Of a stretch of 64,000 bases of DNA, positions 39,201 to 51,200 are shown piece after piece (positions within the stretch are counted from its first letter, which is position 1; every line of letters starts with the position of its first letter). Both the position numbers and the translations under genes were made by a program. Source of the DNA: Numida meleagris (Eukaryota; Chordata; Aves; Galliformes; Numididae); NCBI RefSeq assembly GCF_002078875.1, contig NC_034412.1, positions 80,927,575 to 80,991,574 on the forward strand. Reading direction: 5' to 3'. The notes beneath the pieces are model-generated. The model made no database searches. It worked only from the letters and a program-made list of their open reading frames with translations, and was not told the origin of the DNA.

Positions 39201-42200
39201 ACAGTCTCCTGTTCTGAAAATGGACGATGTAAAAATTTATGCTCTGAGTTTTCACCATCTTCATTTGGGCTTTTCAGCCACGGCTTTGTTTCTTTTTTTC
39301 CAGTAATACTGGTAGAAACTTTCAGTTGTCTGCTGTATTTTTAGGATCTTGTTTTGCTGTTTTTGGTAGATGCTGCACAAGTATAAAAATGTGGTTGAAC
39401 ATTATGACACCAAGCTAAAATGCATTGTACCGTATAATGAGCAAATGTAATACATCCTGAGCAGCTCTAATCTATTTGGATACTATGGTAAAAATGTCTT
39501 CGACTATACCCTTACTGTGCTAAGAACTGATAGAATATTTAAAGTAATGCGTATGCTGTTCATATTCCTCTTTCTAGTTAAAATATGGATTTGCAAATTT
39601 TGAAAGAGATGATTGTGTCAGAAAAATGAGAAATGTGTTGTATGGTGTTTGGGGGCAGTTTGCAAACTAGCTGAGATGATTTAGGTGTAATCTTGAAGTG
39701 TGTATGTCTATATTTAATGGGTAGTTTGTGATTAAAGTAATGTCTTAATTTTTCTCCGCAGGGACCTTAAGAACAACCTTATAAGTACTATAGATCCAGG
39801 AGCTTTTCTGGGGCTGTCGTCTCTGAAAAGACTGTAAGTACTGTATCTAGCCAGTCAAGTTTAAGGGAAAAAAAAACAAACCTCAGAGAGTAAAGTCTTA
39901 AGTAAATACCTATCTATTAAAAGGTGAATATGTTTGTGCTTTTATATACATGCATATAGAGTTTTGCTGTCTAAATATATACACATTTATATGTAAATAG
40001 AAAAATGAAGTTCTTCAGTAAATCTGACTGAAGATCATCTTCTGCTTGTGGCTTGGCAGTCTCACTTGATCTTATCGGTAGTCTCTCTTGTATTATTCCT
40101 CTCTTTTTGTATTTCAGTGACTTCAGCCATCACTAGGTGAATGTTCAGTCAGAGCTTTGATGCCATCAAGTGTTGCTTTGTTGAATGTTAATCCTCTCAT
40201 GGTCTGTTTTTTCTTCAGAAGGTCATAGTGGCACACAGAGTCCCTTGCTATTAATATTACACTGAAGCAACAGTGCTGCTAATGCTGCATTATTGAAGGT
40301 TGTGCCAATGTTTCCATTAACACATTTTTGGAGGATTTATACCTTGATTGTAAAAACTGTCACAGATGAAACATGAAAAACAGGATGTCAGCATGACTGC
40401 TTTGTTGAAACACTTCCAATTTTCAAAATGTCTGAAACAGCTTTTATGACCCAGGAGTCTTAGTGATTTTTTTCTTATTTTTATTTTTTTTAAAATTTGC
40501 CACTTACCCTCTTATATTTTTGTCATGTATGCTTGTAGTTGTTCAGGCAATCTGGCTTACTTAATAGGAGATTTTGTTTGTATTTGCTCTTCTAATAACC
40601 TCAGAAATAAAGCTGAAGGACCAACTGCGGACTTCTTGAAGCTTAAGTTTTATTCCTTTTAGGCTTATTAGCAATTCTAAGATCTACATTATAAATAATG
40701 TAATATATATTAATATAAATATAGTCATCATATCTGTATGTCATAAAAGAACTTTTATATAAAATATTTTGGCAGGTCAGAAAATTAACTGAAGTAGCAC
40801 ATGAATATGCTGTACAAATGCAAAAATATGCTTTATGTTAAACAAGGAAAGATTATTAAGAAGGGACTTGAAAGCTCTCTTAGCTGCATTGGGCAAACTC
40901 TTACTGCTTTAGAAATGGAGTAAGGAGTCTGCATGCATCTATGTACATCCGTACACCAGTACCTCTTGATTTTTTGCTGAAAAAGACTGAATGTGTATAC
41001 GGTGCATTCCATTACTCATGAATTTTAGATAAAATAATTCTGTTTGTAGACTGTATGATGTCTTGAGTTTATTCTCATGTTTTACATTCTTCTTATTTGT
41101 AGAGACTTAACTAATAACAGAATAGGCTGCCTGAATGCAGACATATTTAGAGGACTTGTAAATCTCATTAGGCTGTAAGTATAATTTTGTTGTATATTAT
41201 TTCATCAAAGTATTTTTCTCCTGTAAGTTAATCTTCTGTTTCAGTGGGACTCGTTTGTTTTAAGTGAGTGCCTGAAAGACATGGAGCCTGAGATGTATAT
41301 TACAGTTTTCACTAAAGTTTTGCTGTAACAAACATTTTATTACAACATACTAGTAATAACACATCAATTCTCTGTGAACAGTGAAGTTATTTTTAAACTT
41401 TTTGAAATGTATAATGAACATCTGCTAACTGTTGCTTTTAGTAAAGTATTTGCTATCAAATCTTGTTTGCTTGCATTCTTAAAATTCTTGAGCTAAAAAA
41501 GTATTAAGAAACAATTTTTTTTAGTGATTTTTGCTAGACTGTCAAATTTGATATGATTCTTAGTCATGTGAACTACAGCACTGTGCCATAACAGTATCAT
41601 GTAGGTTTTAAAAATAATGCTGCATTGAAGAGGCAGTTTTTATACAAATAAATTTCAAATGTCAAATCTCTTGAGCACAAGTTGAAATAATTTGACTTCT
41701 ATTTCTCAGAAATCTTTCTGGAAATCTGTTTTCTACGCTTACACAGGGAACGTTTGATCATCTTGGTTCACTAAAGTCTCTGTAAGTACTTATTGCGTCT
41801 AATTTTAAAATGCACAATCATTTGTTCTTAACAAAAAGTCCTTACTATATTCATAAAACATGGTTGTGTTTTCTTGAAATTGCCTTTTGTTTGAAACAGA
41901 AGTAGCTGTAACAAATTACCGTAATATTCCAGATTTTGAATGAGAGATTTTCACATTAATGTGAGTATTCTCACTAGCAAAAAAATAAATAAATAAATAA
42001 AAATTCTTTCTATGTAAGTACATGGAAAATATGCATGCAGATGTTTGACTATTTAACTACCTTCAAAAAATGCTCGACATTTCATAGATAAGTGTAAGAG
42101 TACAGAGTTAGACCAACTTCTGAGCTTGAGAAAGTTTTACTTTGTGTAATTTATTACTTTGATATTAAACAAATAGTAATGTACAGCCTTTTTTTAAAGA

Positions 42201-45200
42201 AGGGAAGAAATGTTTTTAAGGAGAATGTTAGTCTTACCTCAAAGAATGATAGTTTTGTTACACATACCAGTGGCTCCATATCAACCTCATTATTTTTTTC
42301 TTCTTTAATTTTATGAGTTCTGTGTAAGAAAGGAACTTAAAATTTTGTCAGTGCTTATGATTAGCTTGCGTTTTTCCCTGATAATCATTTACTGGTTCAC
42401 TGTACTGGGATTCCTGGCTTTGATACTGAGAAAATTTATTGCATATAAAAATAAATGTTTCCTTCTCCAGCTCCTTTTAATTGTTAATAAGTTGTTACTA
42501 CCGATATTTGAATCGTATACAAAAAGATTGGTGTCCAAGAACGTCACGGGTTTGACAAGACAATCTGAAAATAATTGTTGCTATTAAAAATGTATGTCTA
42601 GAGGAATTCCTGTGAACAAAGCGAAATGGAGTTTCACGAGGATGTTGATTTAGTATTTGAAGTCCTCTGCCTGTGATGATTTCTATTCTCTAAACATTTG
42701 CAAAAATAAAAATTACACTTTTAATAGAGGTTAAAAACAGTGTAGACAAAGTGGTCCATTTTAGTGTGTTTTAACTGTTTCTAAACAGGCAGACCATTAA
42801 TGCTGTCTTCTAGTTTAGCTGACTGCAGCAGCAACTTACAGAGGGTTTGGTGTATCTTTTTAATATAAAATCTTCTCCATACAGTTTAATATTTTCTGAA
42901 TCAATGAAAAACCTTGTATGATTTGCATATAGAGCAGTATAATCATTAAGATTGTGTGAGTAGTGCCTCATAAGAGAAATAAGTGAGAGGATATTTTTGT
43001 ATTTCTGTTGATTTTTAGTGTTAAAGCATCTGATTGCTATAATAACCTTTTGCCAAAGAAGTGTGTTCTTAGGTTGTGGTGATGCATATTCAAGGGGTTC
43101 CCTGTTACATTTGCTTAAGTAATGTAAACTCCCTCAATTAAAGAAATTACTAGAAATTATTTCATACACAGGTATGGAATATTATCTGTATGGGGAGGAT
43201 TACTTTCCTGGGAAGGGGGGGCGTGAGCTTTTGTGCTGACACCACAGCTTGCAAAGTGTTGGAGCGGCTTCCAAAACGTAGTAGTAGGCCACACAGCTGT
43301 GTTCTGGGGTTTGGTTGCCTGCTGCCTGCATGTCTGTGGCTGTGAGAGGCCATCTGCAGCTGTTCCTGTAAAGCTTTCAGACATCTGAGTGTTCCATTTT
43401 GTCATTGTGAATACTCGTTTGGCATTTCAGAGAATTTCAGACTGATTATCTTCTTTGTGATTGCAACATCCTCTGGATGCATCAATGGCTAAAAGAAAGA
43501 AATATAACCGTACGTGAGACTAAATGTGCCTATCCCAAGTCGCTTCAATCGCAGACAGTGACTGGTGTTAAGCAAGAGCTTCTAACCTGTGGTAAGCACT
43601 TCTGACAACTGGTCCTTATTTTCTATTCTGTTAATATTGCTGAGCAGACTTTGTTTTGTTTATCTGAAATTCAGATACGAAATTCAGATATAAAATATGG
43701 TAATAGAAATCCTTTTCCAAAGACTCATCCTTATTCCTCCTCCAGTGTTGCTTGCTTTCAGAAATGTCTGATTCTGTTGTGTATGTGTGTACACATACAA
43801 TGTTAAATACTAATGCTAAGAAATGATGAAGAAATAAAATGTGTAGGCATATTTTTCACTGTTTTATATTCGTTCTTCTAAATGTGGGCTAGCAAAATAT
43901 TTCTGAAATTAAAGGAATATACATTTTGAGAAAGGATGTGATAAGTTAGAATTTCTGATGCATCAAACATTAGCTTCCAATCTGATTGTATTAATAATAC
44001 ACTGATTTTTTTTCTTCTTCTGAAAAATACTTGTGTGACGTATTTCTGGCTATTAATTGTGCTTTTATTTCTTGAATTTTAGAACCTCCTCTTGAATTAC
44101 CGTCTTTCTATATGACTCCATCTCACCGCCAGGTTGTTTTTGAAGGTGATAGTCTACCCTTCCAATGTATGGCTTCATATATTGATCAAGACATGCAAGT
44201 CTTGTGGTATCAGGATGGAAAAATTGTGGAAACGGATGAGTCTCAGGGTATTTTTGTTGAAAAAAATATGATTCATAACTGCTCACTGATTGCAAGGTAA
44301 ATCTCTGCAGAGAAACTGTATTTCCCCACTCTTGTTCCTTGCTCTGATTTGGTGATTATTTCAAGGACCAGTAAGGCCCACATAGAGTGCACACGCGTAG
44401 GCGGAAACTTTCCTCTCAGGGACATAGTCTGTAGTTTCATATCTTATGTTTTGGTCATTGTTACTATTAAGGAGGGAGCTCTAGAGATTGTGTAGTTGAA
44501 ACACCCCTCCCCCAAAAGTCAACAGTTTTGATCTTGTTAACTCGCATGTTTGGAATAGATGGAAAGTAAGCTGTGATATTCTGATATATATAACTTAAAC
44601 TATCGGAATTGCTCTAGCTCACAAGAGTTAGCTAGAGCGGATTGCCCAGGACTGTTCCAGCTGTATTTTGAGAAACTGTAAAGATTTCCCAATGCAGTTC
44701 ACATAAAATAATAGTTTGTGACATGATATGTTTGTATGCTTAGAATGTTAAAATCACAGAGACAAGACTTTTAGGTGAACACATGAATTCTTCCCTCTTC
44801 TGTATGACTATACCACAATTGGTCATACTGAAGTTCTCCAGCAGATACTTACATACGTATAAGTATCATCTATTCCACCTACAGCAGATTTTTGACTCTT
44901 TCAGCATCTACAGAGTGATTTTACTTCGCGTAATTCTGTTGGTAATTTAAAGCTTTAACTTCATCACAAATTATGCACTTGGGTAATTATCTTAGTTTGA
45001 CATTACTGCAACAAGTGTTAAGAGCAGTGGCAATTTGGACTTCTTGTCTCTTTTTCCAGAAATTGAGGAGCTTTTTCTCATAGCTTTTCTTTTTGTCTCC
45101 TGCCCTAGCATAAATGAGAGCTAGAAGTATAGCAGATATTTCTGTTAATTACAGTGCATTTATTCATGGATACCTTATAAGATCACAGTTTTGTGTAACT

Positions 45201-48200
45201 AGTTGCTTTTTTCATTGTGTATCTGTGCTTTATTTGTTTTGCTAAAAACTTAACAGTCTAGCAACAATTTACTTTTATTTGTTTGTTCTGTCTGCCCAGT
45301 GCACTGACAATCTCGAACATTCAGGCTGGCTCCACAGGAAACTGGGGTTGCCACGTACAAACCAGACGTGGAAATAATACGAGGACAGTAGACATTGTGG
45401 TATTAGAAAGTTCGGCACAATACTGCCCTCCAGAGAGAGTTGTGAACAATAAAGGAGATTTCAGGTTGGTTTTTAACTGAAGTTTTTTGCCTTAAAGGCA
45501 CGTACTTGGATGTTCATTTGTAAATTATATGTAATAGATTTTCAGCTGTTCTAAATTTGTATGTGTTGAAGTGCACACAACTGACGTACTAAATTATGAT
45601 CTTGTTAACTCGCATGTTTGGAATAGATGGAAAGTAAGCTGTGATATTCTGATATATATAACTTAAACTATTGGAATAAAACTTCTTTTTAGAAGAGTTG
45701 TTAATTAGAATAGGCACTGATGGGAGTGGGTTTTCCACCAAGTTGTCATTCTATTTTGAAAACTTTGCTGCTCCAATACAACAAAATAGTATGCAAGAAA
45801 CATATAATATTCGAAAATATGAATGCTACTTCCTTCCTTTTTATGACTGTTGGAACTGCAGAGCTAGCTCTGATATTCCGTTGTGTTGGATATTGCAGAG
45901 TATTTTGTCTTTTGTTATTACCTCTTCACCTGTTTTCCCTTTTCTGATCTTTCTGCTGCTGGTCACTCTTAACAACACGTTACTCCTGGAGGTGCCAGGT
46001 AGCTTCTGTATAGATTCTCTGTATGTAAGGTAATTCCCTTTATAATACTCTGTGTTGTACCTCCCTGCAGTAGTTTCTACAGAGAATTAGTTTGTCATAA
46101 CATATATTGTTACTACTGTTTGTAGGGCTTCTTAATATTATAGCAACTGCTTTTCATTTGTGTTCGTTTATGCTGCTTGACTATTGCTAATCTTCTGTCT
46201 GATCTTCCCTGTATATTTATAAGCTTTTGTTCCTTCCTCTATGTACATTAGAGTTCTTCAAAGTCATCTACTTTCTGTAGAACTAAGACATTTTAAGGAA
46301 TGAAAAGCAAGTTAAAGCATGTTGCTTGGACATAGTTTATGGGGGGAGAAAAGACAAGCTTTCAAGTGCAGAAGGCCTTCTCCAGTTGTAGCAAAAAATC
46401 AGGTAAAGACCTGGCTGAGAACATTTGTGTTGAGTTCATCTTGTTCATCATATGGATGATTTTGAAAAGAAAAGTAGTGGGTTTGTGGTTACTAAGGAAC
46501 TGTTAGTAAGGAAAGAAACTTTAAGAATACTTGCTGCACAAAAGCAATTTGGAGTTACTGAAGAGTTTCACTTTCACATTGTAATGAATTATTTATTTAG
46601 GAAACACTGAATATCCTCCTTTTACACTGTGATGGCTCATACTGCAGGGATGAGCACTACATTAGCAAATGAGAACTTCCTGCTTGAGATAAAAGGTGAA
46701 GAAAGTCAAAGAGATGGATGCTGTATTCATCAAAGAGCATACACATCTATTTAGATCACTTATGCATTTTATTATGATACAAGTGTGAATTGTTCTTCTT
46801 TGATTTGCCATTAGAGGTGAAAACAGATGGTAAGGGCCTATTTCAAAGTGTTTTTCATTAAATTAACCTGTGCTGTTCAGCGACTGTTCAGTGTAATAGG
46901 ATTTACCCCCTTTGGAATTCAGTGGAAAGAAATAAGATTTCAGGAAATGTTCAGCTTATCAAAAGCTTCACTGTGTCTGGGTTTACTATAACGGTCTTCT
47001 ATTTGTAGTTTAGGTAGAGTAATAATAAAGGGTAATTTTTTACTTTTGAGACCATATGGAAGTAAGACTTTGACTAGCGGGAAAATGGTTCTGAGCAGAT
47101 GGTTGTAAATGATCCTAGGTGAATTTGATTTTATAGTTTTTTAGTTGGAACTGGCTAGTCATTTTAGCTTGGAAGCAGATTCAAAACTGGCAGCTAGATT
47201 TTTATCCCTTCAGAAATGGGACAGCAAAGAGTAGCAATGGAGAAATGTTTGTCTTCAGTGTCTTTGGTGCAGTAATAATAGTTCAGCATGAGTTCATAAA
47301 CAGTAGGGAAGAACAGTCTTCATCATGGCAATGTTTTCTTTTTTTTTTTTTAATACATTCACCCTTTTAGGTTTTAGCTAGTATCCTGAAGTATGTTACA
47401 GCCTATGAATGAATAGACAATAGAATTTATGTATTAAAATGTAATCTATTGCTTCTCCTTCAGTAAACCCTTCAGCTGTGGTGTGTAGTGTAAGTTTATA
47501 CTTGTAGTTGATAGAATTCCGTCATAAGAATTACCCTCTTGAAAACTGTCAGTGGGCTTAATGTTAAAAATGTAATAGTCATGTTGAATTTAGAGAATTA
47601 CCAAGATAAAATAATAATAAAAAAAAAAAGACTACCTGTAAGCCAATGAAATTATGATAGCAAAACACATTGTTACTAAAAGTTACTGCTTAAAGAAGTG
47701 AATACTTTCAAAACAGAATTAACATGCATGAAAGAAAAGAATGCTTCTATAACCTCATTGTCTGGCTTTTTTCTTCCTGAAATGAAATTACAGTGTTTAA
47801 ATGTTAATGAATCATATTTTCTCCTACAGATGTCTACTTGCATGTGTATATGATAAATTTTGAGCACCTAATTATATACAGTGATACAATAAGAGAGTTA
47901 ATACAATCCAAATCTGCACTTCTGCTAGTGGTTGGTTGAAGTGTGAAAGATGTTGGAGGCTCACAAGAAATGAAGAATGCTGCCAGGCTTCCTTAGGCTT
48001 TTTTTTCTTCACCTCATGGATTTACTGGAGTGGAACAGTTGATGTCTGAGAGTGGTTCAGGTTAACATTCACTATGGAAAAATAGGGAACTAGGAAAGCA
48101 TAATTGGAGCTGGAATCAGTTCCCACTGCTGTGCTGTGCCTTTACATGGGGTGCTGTGAATGAGAGGAAACAGGGGAAGGGGCTTGGTTCCCCATCATGT

Positions 48201-51200
48201 GCTTCTAGTGACTATACTTATTTGCACTGATTTGTGCGTGTGAAGTTATGGCAGGAAGCTTGGAAGCTTGAATTGGCCAACCATTCGTGTCCAGTTAATC
48301 TTAGAAATATAAAATGGCTTATGTTGGAAGGGGCCTTTAGAATCTCCTACTTCCATCTCTCCTGTTGTGGACAGGGTTGCCACCCACTAGATCAGACTGC
48401 CCAGGGCCCCATCGAACCTGGCCTCGAATGCCTCCAGGGATGGAGCATCCATGGCTTCTCTGGGCAACCTGTTCCAGTGCCTTATGACCTCTGAGTAAAG
48501 AATTTCTTCCTAATATCTAACCTAAATCTCTCCTCCTTTGTTTAAAGCCATTCCCCCTTGTTGTCTTGATACCTGCTTGTGTAAAAAGTTGGTCCCCCTC
48601 CTGTTTATAAGCTCCCTTCAAGTACTGGAAGGCTGCAATGAGGTCTCCCCAGACCCTTCTCTTCTCCAGGCTGAACATGCGCGCCTCCCTCAACGTTTCT
48701 TCATAAGCCACCTCTCTGGTCATCCTTGTGGCCCTCCTCTGGACCTGCTCCAACATCTCTGCATCTTTGTACTGAGGGCCCTAGGCCTGGATGCAGTACT
48801 CCTGATGGGGCCTCACAAGGGCAGAGCAGAGGGAGAAAATCCCCTTCTTCACCCTTCTGGCCACTACTCTTTTAATGCAGCCCAGGATACTGTTCACCTT
48901 CCCGGCTACAAGTGCGTACTGCTGACTCGTGTCCTGCTTTTTGTCCACCTGAACCCCTAAGTCCTTCTCCTGTAGGACTGCGCTCAAGGAGCTTTTCTTT
49001 CAGCCTGTACACATATCTGGGACTGCCCCAACCAAGGCACAACTTGCACTTGGCTTTGTTGAACCTCATTAGGTTCTCGTGGGCCCACCTTTCAAGGCTG
49101 TCCAGGTCCCTCTGAATGGCATCTTTTCTTTCTGTTCTATCAACTGCACCACTCTGCTTGGTGTCATCAGCGAAATTACTGAGGGTGCACTTGATCTCAC
49201 TGTCTGTCGTTGATAAAGATGTTGAAGAGCACTGGAAACCTTTCTAAATTGTTAGACAAGTAATGTTTCAGGTTTATTACCGAAATGTTTCTGTAAATGA
49301 TCTAATTTACTAGAAAGGTAGCACAGACTGTATGACTGTTTGATATTGCCAGTCTTCTTTTGAGAACATCATAGTAAATAAAAGATGATAAAATGCTGTA
49401 TAGGGAGATGAATGAGAAGAAAATGCAATAAGGGAACAGTGACAAAAGAGAGATGCGTTTTAAAGAAGTATAGAAGTATGGAGATGAACAAAGAAGATAA
49501 ATCATCTAGTGATCTTGTAATAATCTTTGAATTAACAAACTCATGTTACTTTGAAACTCACTTCTTTCCATTTGATGGTTACGGAAGTTTCAGAAGCAAT
49601 ATATAGCTTAGCAATGATACTTGCTTAGAAATGTAATAACAAAATGTAATTAAAACTATTTCTGAAAAACTTTCTGAGTTAATGCTGGTTTACTTTGTGT
49701 TTTTCCATTTTTCTAATGTTTTAGCACCAGATGTAAGTAGTTAGGAAAGGAATTGAATGTGGTTTTTTTTCGATGAAAATATTTGTCTGGTTTTAGAGGA
49801 CATGTTGTACAACGTATGACTGGACTGAGAGTTTTAAGTTAGGCTAACACCATGCGGCACTCAGTCTGTAAAGCAATATATCAAGTCAAAACTGAGCAAG
49901 CTGCACTTCAACTTAAAAGGCTCTGTAAAAATACAGCTTTTAGAAAACTATATGTACATACCAATTTTGAAGTGCCATCACTGGTGTGGAATCCTATTAA
50001 AAAAAATCAGTGTTGATAAAATTATTTTTGTAAAGGAATGGTCTTCTAGAATCTTCATGTCAGTGTTTCTAGAAACCTTATTCTTAGTATGCTGGAAGCT
50101 GAGTTTTGGCTATATTCAAGGTATTGGTGGGCCTACACGTTGTCTAGAAGCTGTGCCACCTGATTAATCAGTTGTCTTTATCTACTTGTTTTTTTGGTTA
50201 TTTTTATTTTCCTTCGTTCCCTGAGAGCTTTTTGTATCCATAAGAGGTAATTCATCCTTTAACTTGTTTTTTCTCCCAAATGTACTATTAGACTATGTTT
50301 TACTTTGTCCATACAGTAATTTCAGAGACTTTTCAGAGTCTTCAGACACATTTATGTGTTCTGGTTGATTTGCGTTTTATTCTCTTTCCCATTCCTCACT
50401 TCCCAGCAGATCCATAATTTGTTCGGCCTGTGATCAGTTGGCCAGACATAATCCAATAGTGTTTTTATTAGCTTGGAAGGATGCGCATAATGCTAAGTTT
50501 GCTACTGAGGTCGCAGCACTTCAGTGATTTTTTCTAAGGAAAATTTTGTCCTTACTGCTGTCTTTCCTTTTCTACAGGAGATAAAATAGTAAATAATTAC
50601 AGAACCTATTCAAAGAATAGAGATTACTGATATATATTGTAGGTGTATATTACATATATATATATACACACATGCATTCTTAGAATTGGTTTACATTCTC
50701 TAAAACGTCTGTATGTTATTGCTGTTACTTTAAAACTGTGGTAATTGTTTTATTCTTTTTCCTTTTAACATCCTCTATAGCCCCTAGTTCTTGTGTTAGG
50801 TTTTTCTTCCGCATAAAGGTTGAATAGTGACACTTAAATTTCTTGGTGTGACTCCTGTGGCTCTGAATATAAGTGTAATGCATATTTGTTAAGCTGAATG
50901 AAGCTGTGCTTCAAGACTCAGTCATTACCTTCCAGATACTCTGAAATTCAGGTATTATGGTGATGGTCATAATAAGTCTCCATATGTTGACTCAGTCATG
51001 CCATTGCAGTATGGACAATTGACTACTTATGCCATAGCTGCTAGAAAAGATGCAAAAAATTAACTCTTTGTTTTCTCTTTTAGCTTATTGTAATAGTTGT
51101 CTAGTTTCCTCCATTGGATTCCTTATTGGCTTGAATTCCTTGGTGATGCCATGACTAATGCATTTTAAGGATGCCCATAGCTTTCTTTTTGAGTTGCTTG

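Larger units (their letters stand above)
28268..39761 (+). other. ADGRA3: ADGRA3 intron 2 (11.5 kb)
   Basis: Contains two joined CR1 pieces (28.59-29.67 kb), the 2.5-kb CR1 with a long antisense frame (31.40-33.94 kb), an old CR1 tail (37.09-37.32 kb) and a (GT)n(AT)n microsatellite (36.08 kb). The rest is AT-rich and unannotated. A less AT-rich block at about 37.56-37.83 kb is not explained by a repeat I know. Confidence 0.85.
44297..45299 (+). other. ADGRA3: ADGRA3 intron 7 (1.0 kb)
   Basis: Carries copy A of the 81-bp direct repeat (44529-44609), with a 9-bp hairpin directly after it (44611-44638). Otherwise AT-rich and featureless. Confidence 0.85.

Noticed and set aside
45698..46033. 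111-codon open frame in intron 8 with a hydrophobic C-terminal part
   Set aside because: Not continuous with exon 8 in frame (a stop at about 45478 intervenes) and no known counterpart; treated as chance.
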